A DNA stretch of 59,678 nt from Desulfobacteraceae bacterium (GCA_021737565.1 JAIPDS010000008.1:1-59678), one strand, 5' to 3'; shown: positions 25,818-34,394, counted from the stretch's first letter. The notes: generated from the letters alone by a model not told the origin. Translations and numbers: made by a program.

Positions 25818-26665
25818 TAGAAGCCCTGCAGTTTGAATTCATGCGAAACGCCCTTTTTGCCGGTCTTTTTGCCAGCCTTATCTGCGGGGTAATAGGTACC
25901 TTCGTGGTGGTAAACAGACTTGTATTCCTGGCCGGAGGCATTGCGCACGCGGCATACGGAGGCATAGGGCTTGCGCTGTTCTTAGGCATTCCGTACATAA
26001 TAGGAACCCTGGGGTTTTCACTCGGGGCGGCCCTTGTCATGACCGCAGTCACCCTGAGAGCCGCCCATCGCTCAGATACTTTCATAGGTGTTCTGTGGGC
26101 CGTGGGAATGGCTGTGGGGGTCATCCTCATAGACCTGACTCCCGGCTATAACGTGGACCTGATGAGCTACCTGTTCGGCAGCATACTTGCGGTGCCCTCG
26201 GCCGATATCTGGTGGATGATCGCCATGGGCGCGGCAGTACTGATTCTGACGCTTTATTATTACAGGGACCTGACGGCAATTTCATATGATGTTGAATTTG
26301 CACGGCTGCGCGGAGTCCCGGTTCGGGGTCTTTATTTTTTGTTCATGGCTCTTGTGGCCGTATCAATTGTTTTTATCATCCGCGTGGTGGGGCTTATACT
26401 GGTTATCGCCCTGCTGTCTATCCCGCCCTATATTGCGGAAAAATATGCCGGCTCTCTCGGAATAATGATGGGTATTGCCGTGGTGCTCTCCATTATCTTT
26501 AACATTGCAGGGTTGTGGCTGGCCTATGTGTTTGATCTCACCTCCGGGCCCTGCATTATACTGGCTGCCGCCGCCGGATTTTTCATCTCGCTTGCGGCTG
26601 ACGCCATTATAATGAAAAGCCGCAAATACTCTGACAATTCTGACAATAAGGTTGCGGCCAAATAA
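25814..26665 (+). CDS. znuB: Zinc/manganese ABC transporter permease
   Basis: A 283-residue polytopic inner-membrane protein of the ABC-3 family, with about eight hydrophobic segments. The signature region VVNRLVFLAGGIAHAAYGGIGL lies near residues 34-55. I start at the ATG at 25814, which overlaps the znuC stop (ATGA), because the ~22 residues read upstream are translated from the znuC gene. Completes znuABC. Confidence 0.92.
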   Translation: MIEALQFEFMRNALFAGLFASLICGVIGTFVVVNRLVFLAGGIAHAAYGGIGLALFLGIPYIIGTLGFSLGAALVMTAVTLRAAHRSDTFIGVLWAVGMAVGVILIDLTPGYNVDLMSYLFGSILAVPSADIWWMIAMGAAVLILTLYYYRDLTAISYDVEFARLRGVPVRGLYFLFMALVAVSIVFIIRVVGLILVIALLSIPPYIAEKYAGSLGIMMGIAVVLSIIFNIAGLWLAYVFDLTSGPCIILAAAAGFFISLAADAIIMKSRKYSDNSDNKVAAK

Positions 26666-26694
26666 TACTCGATTTTTGAATCAGAATATATTAT

Positions 26695-27102
26695 ATGAGA
26701 ATAATAAATAAGGGCATATATTTGGGCAGACTTTGTGCAGGGATTTTGCTCTGCCTGGTCCTGATCGCGGCTACGGGGTGTGCTTTTAAACAGAATGCAC
26801 TGCCCGGGCCGAAAGCGGATACCGGCCCTGTGGGCCTGATCATTGCGGTTTACCAGGAGCCGCTTGATCATCTCAATGCGGTGCGCACCGGGCAATGCCC
26901 AATGTATCCCTCATGCTCGCATTACGCGCAGGCCGCGGCAGAAAAACACGGCCCTGTGATCGGCACCATGCTGGCATGCGACAGGCTTATCCGGTGCGGC
27001 CGGGGCGCGCTTGATTATGCTCCAAAAATTCCAGTTAACGGAAAGTGGAGATATTATGACCCCCTGTCTGCAAATGACTTCTGGTTTTGCGGAAAACAAT
27101 AA
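26695..27102 (+). CDS. YidD-like protein with lipoprotein signal
   Basis: A 135-residue protein whose second half matches the YidD/haemolytic family: PVGLIIAVYQEPLDHLN, CPMYPSCSHYAQAAAEKHGPVIGTMLACDRLIRCGRG. Three Cys of the family (CPMYPSCS... C) are retained. YidD assists membrane protein insertion and is normally a ~70-85 residue cytoplasmic-face protein. Here a hydrophobic N-terminus ends in IAATGC, a lipobox, predicting export and lipidation. The ATG at 26695 has no good ribosome-binding site; a TTG at 26722 after AAGGG is an alternative and keeps the signal peptide. It follows znuB by 29 bp. Confidence 0.78.
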   Translation: MRIINKGIYLGRLCAGILLCLVLIAATGCAFKQNALPGPKADTGPVGLIIAVYQEPLDHLNAVRTGQCPMYPSCSHYAQAAAEKHGPVIGTMLACDRLIRCGRGALDYAPKIPVNGKWRYYDPLSANDFWFCGKQ

Positions 27103-27150
27103 CCGCAAAAAACGAGGGAGGCCAACCAGGCAATAAAAAAAGGAGGATGA

Positions 27151-30100
27151 ATGGGTGCTGAGATCCGGCCTTACAAGGCCGCAAATCCGATCCGGGTCGT
27201 CACCGCCACATCCCTTTTTGACGGGCATGACGCCGCAATCAATATCATCAGGCGAATTCTGCAGGACACGGGTGCCGAGGTTATACATCTCGGCCACAAC
27301 CGCTCGGTGGACGAAATAGTAAACGCGGCCATTGAAGAAGACGTCCAGGGCGTTGCGGTATCAAGCTACCAGGGCGGCCATATGGAATTTTTCAAATACA
27401 TGGCCGACCGACTCAGGGAAAAAAATGCCGGCCATATCCGAATATTCGGAGGCGGAGGGGGCGTGATAGTGCCCGGGGAAATAAAGGAGCTTGAAGCATA
27501 CGGAATAGCAAAGATCTATTCGCCCACCGACGGCTCAAAAATGGGACTGCAGGGAATGATTAACCATATGATGGAAAACATGGATTTCTCGCCCCTATCA
27601 AAAGCCCCCGCAGACCCGGAAAAGATAACTAACGAAGACCCGCTTACAATCGCCCGGCTGATATCTTCTGCTGAACTTGCCGTTGGAGAAAATACCGGAG
27701 AGATTGAAAAAATAAGACAGGCGGTCGAATCAAAGCTTCCCCGGGGGAAAACACCCGTAATCGGCCTTACGGGCACCGGCGGGGCCGGCAAGTCCTCGCT
27801 TACAGATGAACTGGTGCTAAGATTCCTGCATGACAACCCGGATATGAGAATAGGGATCCTTTGCTGCGACCCGTCGCGCAGAAAAACCGGAGGCGCTCTT
27901 TTAGGCGACCGCATCCGCATGAACGCAATTGATGGTCCAGGAGTCTACATGCGCAGCATGGCGGTGCGCAGAACCAGCCTGGAGCTCCCCGCAGTGCTGC
28001 CTGATGCAACCCAAATCCTCAAGGCCGCGGGCATGGACCTTATCCTCATAGAAACCGCGGGCATAGGACAGGGGTCATCGAGCATCTTCGACCTGACCGA
28101 TCTTTCAGTATACGTGATGACAAGCGACTACGGTGCGGCCTCTCAGCTTGAAAAAATCGACATGCTCGATTATGCGGATCTCATAGCTGTCAACAAGTTT
28201 GACAAGCAGGGAAGCGAGGATGCGGTGCGCGACATCCGCAAGCAGGTCCAGAGAAACAGAAGGGCATTTGATCAAAAACCCGATCAAATGCCCGTATTCG
28301 GCACGATTGCCGCCAGGTTCAATGACGACGGGGTAACAGGCATGTATCATTACCTTCTCGGACTGGTGGCGGAAAAAACCGGCGTGAAAATGACCTCCTC
28401 GCTGCCCGTACCGCAAACCAGGACTTCGTCTTCAAAAACCATAATCGTGCTGCCCGAACGCAACAGGTATCTGTCTGAAATAGCCGATACCCTTCGCGAG
28501 TATCACCGTCATACAAAAGATCAGGCAGAAGCAATACGTAATGCATGGCATGTAAAACAGACAGCAGAGCAGCTCTCGGGCCGGGATCTTTCCGGGAATA
28601 CAGAGACTCTCTTAAAAAGACTCAAACAGGAAATAGAGGCCTCAGAAGAAAAGATAACCCCTGAGACCAGAAAACTTTTCTCGCAATGGGAAGAAATAAA
28701 AGCCGACTACAGCGGCGAGGAACTGGTCTATCACGTGCGCGGCAGGGAGATACGGCAGCCCCTTTACGTGGAAAGCCTTTCAGGAAGCAGAATACCGAGA
28801 ATCGCACTGCCCGGGTTCACCGATCCGGGAGAGGTTTACACCTGGATGCGCAAGGAAAACATACCCGGCAGATTCCCTTATACAGGCGGGGTTTTCCCAC
28901 TTAAACGCAAGGAGGAGGAACCCACCAGGATGTTTGCGGGCGAAGGCGATCCAGAGAGTACCAACAGGCGGTTTAAACTGCTGTCCGAAGCATATCCCGC
29001 AAAACGGCTGTCCACGGCATTTGATTCGGTAACCCTCTACGGATTCGATCCGGACACCAGGCCTGACATATACGGCAAGGTGGGCACCTCCGGGGTCAGC
29101 GTATGTAACCTTGACGATGTCAAGGCCCTGTATGCCGGATTTGACCTGGCGGCAGAAAACACCTCTGTCTCCATGACGATTAACGGGCCTGCGCCCATGA
29201 TGCTTGCAATGTTTTTCAACACTGCAATTGACCAGCGCATAGACAGGTTCACCGGGGAAAACGGCCGCGCCCCCTCAGAGGAGGAGGCAAAAAAAATCGA
29301 GGCCGATGTTCTCGAAAACATCCGGGGCACCGTGCAGGCAGATATATTAAAGGAAGATCAGGGACAGAACACCTGTATCTTCTCCATTGATTTCGCCCTT
29401 AAAATGATGGGCGACATCCAGCAGTATTTCATAGACAACGATGTGAAAAACTTCTACTCGGTCTCCATTTCAGGGTATCACATAGCAGAAGCCGGCGCCA
29501 ACCCGATCTCCCAGCTTGCCTTTACCCTGGCAAACGGGTTTACTTATGTGGAATATTATCTTTCCCGCGGCATGCCCATTGACAGCTTTGCACCGAACCT
29601 TTCGTATTTTTTCTCCTCCGGCATGGACCCGGAATACAGCGTTATCGGGCGGGTGGCAAGACGCATCTGGGCGGTTGCCATGTATCACAAGTACGGCGGG
29701 GCGGCCCGCTCCCAGATGTTAAAATACCACATCCAGACCTCGGGCAGATCCCTTCACAGCCAGGAGATACAGTTCAACGATATCCGCACAACACTGCAGG
29801 CCCTGTATGCAATTTATGACAACTGCAACAGCCTTCACACAAACGCCTATGACGAGGCTATCACCACCCCCTCAAAAGAATCGGTGAGACGCTCGCTTGC
29901 GATCCAGATGATAATAAACCGCGAGCTCGGCACCACCAAGAACGAAAACTTCAACCAGGGAAGCTTCCTTATAGAGACCCTTACAGATCTTGTTGAAGAA
30001 GCCGTACTCTCGGAATTCGACAGGATAACCTCGCGAGGCGGCGTGCAGGGAGCTATGGAGCGGGGCTACCAGAGAAGCAGGATACAGGAAGAATCCATGT

Positions 30101-30429
30101 ATTATGAGCATCTTAAGCACTCGGGCGAGCTTCCCATAATCGGGGTAAACACCTTTATCAATCCCGATGCGGATTCTGACGAGGCAATAGGCGACCTGGA
30201 GCTTTCCCGGGCCACTAAGGAGGAAAAACAGTCCCAGCTTAAGCGCAGAAACGCATTTGTGGAAAAAAACAGGGGCAGAGCCCCTGAGGCAATTAAAAGG
30301 CTTAAAGACACGGTGCTTACAGGAGAAAACATCTTTGCCGAACTAATGCACACTGTCCGATACTGCACCATGGGCCAGATAACTCAGGCCCTCTACGAGG
30401 TGGGGGGTAAATACAGGCGGAATATGTAA
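27151..30429 (+). CDS. icmF: Fused isobutyryl-CoA mutase (IcmF), adenosylcobalamin-dependent
   Basis: A 1092-residue natural fusion. Residues ~14-145 are the B12-binding domain with LFDGHDAAI (His26 the cobalt ligand) and the GGGGG loop. Residues ~200-410 are the MeaI-type G-protein chaperone with P-loop GLTGTGGAGKSS (205-216) and the NKFD base-specificity motif. Residues ~550-1092 are the methylmalonyl-CoA mutase-type TIM barrel, including QTSGRSLHSQEIQFNDIRTT and NSLHTNAYDEA, typical of isobutyryl-CoA mutase. It would interconvert isobutyryl- and n-butyryl-CoA; related acyl-CoAs such as pivalyl-CoA are possible. AAAGGAGG precedes the start. The thiolase gene follows after 20 bp. Confidence 0.93.
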   Translation: MGAEIRPYKAANPIRVVTATSLFDGHDAAINIIRRILQDTGAEVIHLGHNRSVDEIVNAAIEEDVQGVAVSSYQGGHMEFFKYMADRLREKNAGHIRIFGGGGGVIVPGEIKELEAYGIAKIYSPTDGSKMGLQGMINHMMENMDFSPLSKAPADPEKITNEDPLTIARLISSAELAVGENTGEIEKIRQAVESKLPRGKTPVIGLTGTGGAGKSSLTDELVLRFLHDNPDMRIGILCCDPSRRKTGGALLGDRIRMNAIDGPGVYMRSMAVRRTSLELPAVLPDATQILKAAGMDLILIETAGIGQGSSSIFDLTDLSVYVMTSDYGAASQLEKIDMLDYADLIAVNKFDKQGSEDAVRDIRKQVQRNRRAFDQKPDQMPVFGTIAARFNDDGVTGMYHYLLGLVAEKTGVKMTSSLPVPQTRTSSSKTIIVLPERNRYLSEIADTLREYHRHTKDQAEAIRNAWHVKQTAEQLSGRDLSGNTETLLKRLKQEIEASEEKITPETRKLFSQWEEIKADYSGEELVYHVRGREIRQPLYVESLSGSRIPRIALPGFTDPGEVYTWMRKENIPGRFPYTGGVFPLKRKEEEPTRMFAGEGDPESTNRRFKLLSEAYPAKRLSTAFDSVTLYGFDPDTRPDIYGKVGTSGVSVCNLDDVKALYAGFDLAAENTSVSMTINGPAPMMLAMFFNTAIDQRIDRFTGENGRAPSEEEAKKIEADVLENIRGTVQADILKEDQGQNTCIFSIDFALKMMGDIQQYFIDNDVKNFYSVSISGYHIAEAGANPISQLAFTLANGFTYVEYYLSRGMPIDSFAPNLSYFFSSGMDPEYSVIGRVARRIWAVAMYHKYGGAARSQMLKYHIQTSGRSLHSQEIQFNDIRTTLQALYAIYDNCNSLHTNAYDEAITTPSKESVRRSLAIQMIINRELGTTKNENFNQGSFLIETLTDLVEEAVLSEFDRITSRGGVQGAMERGYQRSRIQEESMYYEHLKHSGELPIIGVNTFINPDADSDEAIGDLELSRATKEEKQSQLKRRNAFVEKNRGRAPEAIKRLKDTVLTGENIFAELMHTVRYCTMGQITQALYEVGGKYRRNM

Positions 30430-30449
30430 CCATACAGACAGGAGGAACC

Positions 30450-31625
30450 ATGCCGCAGCCGGTTATTGTAAGCGCAGTAAGAACACCCCTTGGAGCGTTT
30501 AACGGGAGCCTGGGCACTACCGGGGCAACCGGGCTTGGAGCCCATGTTATTAAAGCAGCCCTTGACAGGGCGAGGGTTTCTGCAGATCTTGTAAACGAGG
30601 TCATAATGGGCCAGGTGCTTCCCTGCGGATACGGGCAGAATCCGGCGCGCCAGGCGGCGGTAAAAGCCGGGCTGCCGTGGGAGGCAGAATGCATGACAAT
30701 CAACAAGGTATGCGGCTCCGGGCTTAAATCCGTGATGCTGGCCGCCCAGGCAATTGCCTGCGGCGATGCCGAGGTGATCGTGGCAGGCGGAATGGAAAAC
30801 ATGAGCATGGCCCCCTATTATCTTGAAAAGGCCAGATTCGGATATCGCATGGGAGCCGGCACCCTGGAAGACCACATGATCCATGACGGCCTGTGGGACA
30901 TTGTAAACGACTTTCACATGGGCGTATCAAACGAGCTGTGCTCTGAAAAATTCGGGGTTTCGCGTGAGGATCAGGACAAATACGCTGAAATGTCCTATAA
31001 CCGGGCTGTTAAAGCTTTGGACTCCGGACGTTTCGACGAAGAGATCGCGCCGGTTCCCGTGCAGGACCGCAAGGGCGGCACCCTGGAATTTGCAAAAGAT
31101 GAAAATCCCAGACCGACTCCCTATGAAACACTTGCGAAAATGAAGCCCGCCTTTAAAAAAGACGGCAAAGGCACTGCGGGAAACGCCTCCATTATAAGCG
31201 ACGGGGCTTCGGCTGTCGTGGTAATGTCTGATAAAAAGGCCAAGGAGCTGGGGATATCCGCCTTGGCGCGTATAGGTGCACAGGCTTCCGCCGGCATAGA
31301 CATGAAGTACGTGCTTGTGGCCCCGATACTGGCAATCCCCAAATGCCTTGACAAGGCCGGGTTGAGCACCGCAGACGTGGACCTCTATGAAATAAACGAG
31401 GCTTTTTCGGGCTCCACGGTCGCGGTAATACGTGAACTGGGGCTGAGCACTGAAAACGTAAACGTAAACGGCGGAAGTGTAGCCCTGGGCCACCCCATAG
31501 GCGCAAGCGGGGCAAGGGTGCTTACCACGCTTTTATACGAAATGATACGCCGGGATCTTAAAACAGGGTTGGCATCTCTTTGCCTGGGCGGCGGAGAAGC
31601 CGTGGCAATGACCGTTCACAGGTAA
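30450..31625 (+). CDS. Acetyl-CoA C-acetyltransferase (thiolase)
   Basis: A 391-residue thiolase. The nucleophile Cys is in [12 protein letters not shown] (~residue 89), then [22 protein letters not shown] (His) and the second Cys in [10 protein letters not shown]. Length and motifs fit the tetrameric biosynthetic/degradative acetyl-CoA acetyltransferase type. With IcmF directly upstream it probably takes part in C4 acyl-CoA metabolism (butyryl-CoA through beta-oxidation to two acetyl-CoA, or the reverse). AGGAGG precedes the ATG. Confidence 0.92.
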   Translation: MPQPVIVSAVRTPLGAFNGSLGTTGATGLGAHVIKAALDRARVSADLVNEVIMGQVLPCGYGQNPARQAAVKAGLPWEAECMTINKVCGSGLKSVMLAAQAIACGDAEVIVAGGMENMSMAPYYLEKARFGYRMGAGTLEDHMIHDGLWDIVNDFHMGVSNELCSEKFGVSREDQDKYAEMSYNRAVKALDSGRFDEEIAPVPVQDRKGGTLEFAKDENPRPTPYETLAKMKPAFKKDGKGTAGNASIISDGASAVVVMSDKKAKELGISALARIGAQASAGIDMKYVLVAPILAIPKCLDKAGLSTADVDLYEINEAFSGSTVAVIRELGLSTENVNVNGGSVALGHPIGASGARVLTTLLYEMIRRDLKTGLASLCLGGGEAVAMTVHR

Positions 31626-31651
31626 AACATAAACCCCTTTTTATGCCGCGG

Positions 31652-33526
31652 CTAATAACTGCCAAGCACCTTTAGAAAATCGGTTTTATCAGAAAGCTGC
31701 TCCAGAACCGGTGCAAATGACAAATCTTCAATGTCTGCCTCCAGGTCCACGTAGAACATGTATTCCCAGGGTTTTCCGTGGATCGGCCTTGATTCGAGCT
31801 TTACCAGGTTGATGCCGTTGTCCGCAAAAACTTTAAGAACTTCAAAAAGCGAGCCCGGCTGGTTTCCTGCGGAAAAAATCAGGGAGGATTTCTGCTTTTT
31901 TCCGTTTGCCAGGGGATGTCTTGCAATAACCACAAATCTGGTATAGTTTCTGGGATTTGTCTCAATGCCTTCTTCTATTACTTCCATGCCATAGATTTCA
32001 GCGGCTTCCCTTCCGGCAATCGCGGCCTCAGAGATCTCGCCCCTTTCCTTTATGTGCCTTACCGCCCGCGCCGTGTCAGAAACCGGGACAAGTTCCCAGT
32101 CATGCCGGTCTATATATTGCCTGCACTGCTGAAAAGCCTGGGGATGTGAATAAACCTTTTGGATATCCTCTGCGCCGGCACCCGGATGCCCTATAAGGTT
32201 ATGCTCGATCCTGAGCATAATTTCGCCCACAATACGAAGATCATATTCCAAAAGAAGATCATAATTTTCATGAACGCTCCCCGCAAGGGAATTTTCCAGG
32301 GGAATTACCCCGAAATCAACAAATCCCTCTTTTACCCCTTCGAAAATCTCCTTGAAGGTTTTTGCAGGAATAAACTCAGCATGATCGCCAAAATACCTGG
32401 TGCAGGCCTTATAGCTGTGGGTGCCTATCTCGCCGAGAAAGGCGGCTTTGCCTCCCCCTTCTCCCCCGGGTCTTTCCATGTGCTCCACTGCATGGACCCT
32501 GTCAAGGTATCCAAAGTCCAATTGCTTATCCACGACCGGGGCTATCACGTAAAGATCGCGCATAAGGCGGGAGAACTGCTGCGGATAAAGGCTCTGGGCA
32601 CCGTCTGAGAGGGCGCGGTCTGGATCGTTGTGCACCTCTATCATAAGCCCGTCCGCACCCGCGGCAATCGCCGCCCTTGCCATGGGGCTGACCTTCTCCC
32701 TGATTCCCGTAGCATGACTGGGGTCGATGATCACCGGCAGATGCGTCAAATTCTTAATCACAGGAATTGAGGAAAGATCCAGGGTGTTTCTGGTATAAGG
32801 CTCAAATGTCCGTATACCTCGTTCACAGAGGATCACATCGTCATTTCCCTCTGAGAGTATATATTCGGCAGACATGAGCCATTCCTCTATGGTGGCCGAA
32901 AGCCCCCGCTTGAGCAAAACAGGCTTGCCAAGGCGGCCCACGCACTTTAAAAGCTCAAAGTTCTGCATATTGCGGGCACCCACCTGGACAACGTCCACAT
33001 ACTTCATCACAAGATCTGCCTGGGCCGGGGTGGTGATCTCTGTTACAACCGGCATGCCGCAGGTCTCCCTTACCTCGGCAAGAATCCTTAACCCTTCTTC
33101 GCCAAGACCCTGAAACGCATAGGGAGAAGTCCTGGGCTTAAATGCCCCGCCCCTGAAAAGCACCGCCCCGTATTTGCGGACCTGCCCGGCTATTGCAAGA
33201 GCCTGGTCCCGGCTTTCCACGGCACACGGGCCTGCTATAACAACTATTCGCTCGCCGCCCACTGATACGTCGCCCACCCGCACCCTGGTGTCCTCCGGAT
33301 GCATCTGGCGGCTTACAAGCTTAAATGCCGTATTTACCGGAACCACCCGGGCTACGCCGGGTAGGGATTCATAGTATTCCGGCGGATGTCCGGCATTACC
33401 GGTGGAGCCGATAATATTCTGCCCTGCATCGCTGATTTCCCGGAATATGCAGCCGCCTTCACGCAGAATACTGAGAATCCGGTTCTTGTTCTCCTGGGAA
33501 ATCTCGGGTTCCAGTACAATCAACAT
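31652..33526 (-). CDS. Fused DAHP synthase (type I-beta) and prephenate dehydratase with ACT domain
   Basis: A 624-residue fusion. Residues 1-~70 are the ferredoxin-like N-domain of type I-beta DAHP synthases. Residues ~75-335 are the DAHP synthase barrel (IAGPCAVES 98-105, KPRTSPYAFQG 130-140, DPSHATG 268-274). Residues ~360-535 are prephenate dehydratase (AFLGEIGTHS, PLENSLAGSV, catalytic NYTRF with Thr529). Residues ~547-624 are an ACT domain with the phenylalanine-binding ESRP (578-581) and a GSLF variant of the GALV motif. A chorismate mutase domain is not evident in the short linker (336-360). It joins the first shikimate-pathway step to the Phe branch. GGGAGG precedes the ATG. Expression is probably set by the Phe attenuator upstream. 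Confidence 0.92.
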   Translation of the reverse strand: MLIVLEPEISQENKNRILSILREGGCIFREISDAGQNIIGSTGNAGHPPEYYESLPGVARVVPVNTAFKLVSRQMHPEDTRVRVGDVSVGGERIVVIAGPCAVESRDQALAIAGQVRKYGAVLFRGGAFKPRTSPYAFQGLGEEGLRILAEVRETCGMPVVTEITTPAQADLVMKYVDVVQVGARNMQNFELLKCVGRLGKPVLLKRGLSATIEEWLMSAEYILSEGNDDVILCERGIRTFEPYTRNTLDLSSIPVIKNLTHLPVIIDPSHATGIREKVSPMARAAIAAGADGLMIEVHNDPDRALSDGAQSLYPQQFSRLMRDLYVIAPVVDKQLDFGYLDRVHAVEHMERPGGEGGGKAAFLGEIGTHSYKACTRYFGDHAEFIPAKTFKEIFEGVKEGFVDFGVIPLENSLAGSVHENYDLLLEYDLRIVGEIMLRIEHNLIGHPGAGAEDIQKVYSHPQAFQQCRQYIDRHDWELVPVSDTARAVRHIKERGEISEAAIAGREAAEIYGMEVIEEGIETNPRNYTRFVVIARHPLANGKKQKSSLIFSAGNQPGSLFEVLKVFADNGINLVKLESRPIHGKPWEYMFYVDLEADIEDLSFAPVLEQLSDKTDFLKVLGSY

Positions 33527-33570
33527 GGCAAACCTCCCTGTATAATAATGTTGTTTTTTAAAGCTGCGAT

Positions 33571-33604
33571 AAAAAACCCCGGGAAGAAGTTTCTCCCCGG
33601 GGTT
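33571..33604 (-). terminator. Attenuator terminator B (gene-proximal)
   Basis: On the minus strand AACCCCGGG (33604-33596) pairs with CCCGGGGTT (33583-33575) around a 12-nt loop, followed by TTTTTT. A textbook intrinsic terminator 45 nt before the aroF-pheA start codon and after the leader ORF, so it can only work as an attenuator. Confidence 0.85.
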
Positions 33605-33613
33605 GGATAAAAC

Positions 33614-33655
33614 AAAAAACCCCGGGAAGACCTTTCAATGTCCACCCGGGGTTTT
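33614..33655 (-). terminator. Attenuator terminator A (leader-proximal)
   Basis: Minus strand: AAAACCCCGGG (33655-33645) pairs over 11 bp with CCCGGGGTTTT (33626-33616) around an 18-nt loop, with the T-run TTTTTTGTTTT following. Its 3' arm can alternatively pair with the 5' arm of terminator B, and its 5' arm can pair with the end of the leader ORF (33694-33703). Confidence 0.8.
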
Positions 33656-33673
33656 AAAAAAGCCTGCAGGTAT

Positions 33674-33772
33674 TCAGCTCACAAGCCGCACCTCCGGATG
33701 GACGCTTCTAAAACCGAAAAAGAAGCGCCCGAAGGAAAAAAAGAAAAACCGGCTGTGCGAATATGATTTCAT
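33674..33772 (-). CDS. Phenylalanine-rich leader peptide of the aroF-pheA attenuator
   Basis: A 32-codon ORF from the ATG at 33772 to the TGA at 33674, with AAGGAAAAGG ending 9 nt upstream. Nine of 32 codons are Phe: codons 9-12, 14, 17-19 and 21 (runs RFFFFSF and RFFFGF). Such density has no structural use and is the hallmark of PheL-type leader peptides, whose translation senses charged tRNA-Phe. It sits between a good promoter and two tandem terminators ahead of the DAHP synthase-prephenate dehydratase gene. The role is regulatory; the peptide itself is probably degraded. Confidence 0.87.
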   Translation of the reverse strand: MKSYSHSRFFFFSFGRFFFGFRSVHPEVRLVS

Positions 33773-33803
33773 TGCTTAAAACCTTTTCCTTAGATTTTTA
33801 TCG

Positions 33804-33832
33804 AAATTACTCCCCTTTTTCGGCAATGTCAA
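33804..33832 (-). promoter_or_regulatory. Promoter of the leader-aroF-pheA transcript
   Basis: Minus strand: TTGACA (33827-33832), a 17-bp spacer, TAATTT (33804-33809). Predicted start ~33797, about 25 nt upstream of the leader ORF. Confidence 0.75.
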
Positions 33833-33876
33833 CCCTTAAAAAATGAAAAAGAGGAGCTCCCGGTTTTACAATCGGT

Positions 33877-34374
33877 TTATACAAACAAGAGCAAAATCAT
33901 TGCAGCGCCTACCAGTGTCTTTGCGAACACGGCTCCTAGCCTGCCATAAAATGCAGCTATGGCTGAATGAAAAGCCTCTGAAAAATTCTTTCCCGATACC
34001 AGTTCAACCAGAAAAGCGCCGATAAACACACCTGCAAACAAGCCGATCAAGGGACCAAGCACCGGCACGGGAATTCCCGCAAAAGTTCCCACAATGCCGC
34101 CGACAATGGCGCCTATTACAGCCGGGCGCGAGGTCCCCCTCCTTTGCGCAAGCTTCATGCCCAGGATATATTCCAGAATTTCTCCAACCAGGGCAAGAGC
34201 CAGAAGAGCGGCCAGGGTGGCTGCTGAAATAGCCATGGACCAGGTGATAAGGTTATAAAGCACCGCACCTGCAATTATAACAAATGTGCCCGGCATGCCG
34301 AGCGGAATCAGTATGAATCCCGCCAGGCAGAAGATAATCAGCACGGCTGTTGCGATTATACCTGTTATCTCCAT
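33877..34374 (-). CDS. DUF456 membrane protein
   Basis: A 165-residue protein with about four or five hydrophobic segments and the DUF456 pattern: IPLGMPGTFVIIAGAVLYNLIT near the N-terminus, GEILEYILGMKLAQRRG in the middle, and the Gly-rich IGAIVGGIVGTFAGIPVPVLGPLIGLFAG, then FVELVSG-like ends. Inner membrane; no known function. AGGAA precedes the ATG. Divergent from plsC. Confidence 0.8.
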   Translation of the reverse strand: MEITGIIATAVLIIFCLAGFILIPLGMPGTFVIIAGAVLYNLITWSMAISAATLAALLALALVGEILEYILGMKLAQRRGTSRPAVIGAIVGGIVGTFAGIPVPVLGPLIGLFAGVFIGAFLVELVSGKNFSEAFHSAIAAFYGRLGAVFAKTLVGAAMILLLFV

Positions 34375-34394
34375 TTCGGATTCCTATTTTTTTC

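Larger units (their letters stand above)
33571..33797 (-). promoter_or_regulatory. Phenylalanine transcription attenuator (leader RNA)
   Basis: Leader transcript from ~33797 through terminator B. Besides the two terminators there is a pairing between GTCCATCCGG at the end of the leader ORF (33703-33694) and CCGGGTGGAC (33649-33640), ten pairs with one G-U, exclusive with terminator A. If a ribosome stalls early in the Phe run this pairing could form, freeing the 3' arm of A to pair with the 5' arm of B and so remove both terminators. If the ribosome reaches the stop codon the region is masked and both terminators form. The sequence elements are seen; the mechanism is inferred by analogy with pheA and trp attenuation. 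With the promoter it fills the 350-bp gap upstream of the gene. Confidence 0.8.

Noticed and set aside
33571-33655. Two similar GC-rich palindromes as a short repeat array or CRISPR remnant
   Set aside because: Only two units, each with a T-run on the same strand and located after a leader ORF; tandem attenuator terminators explain them better.
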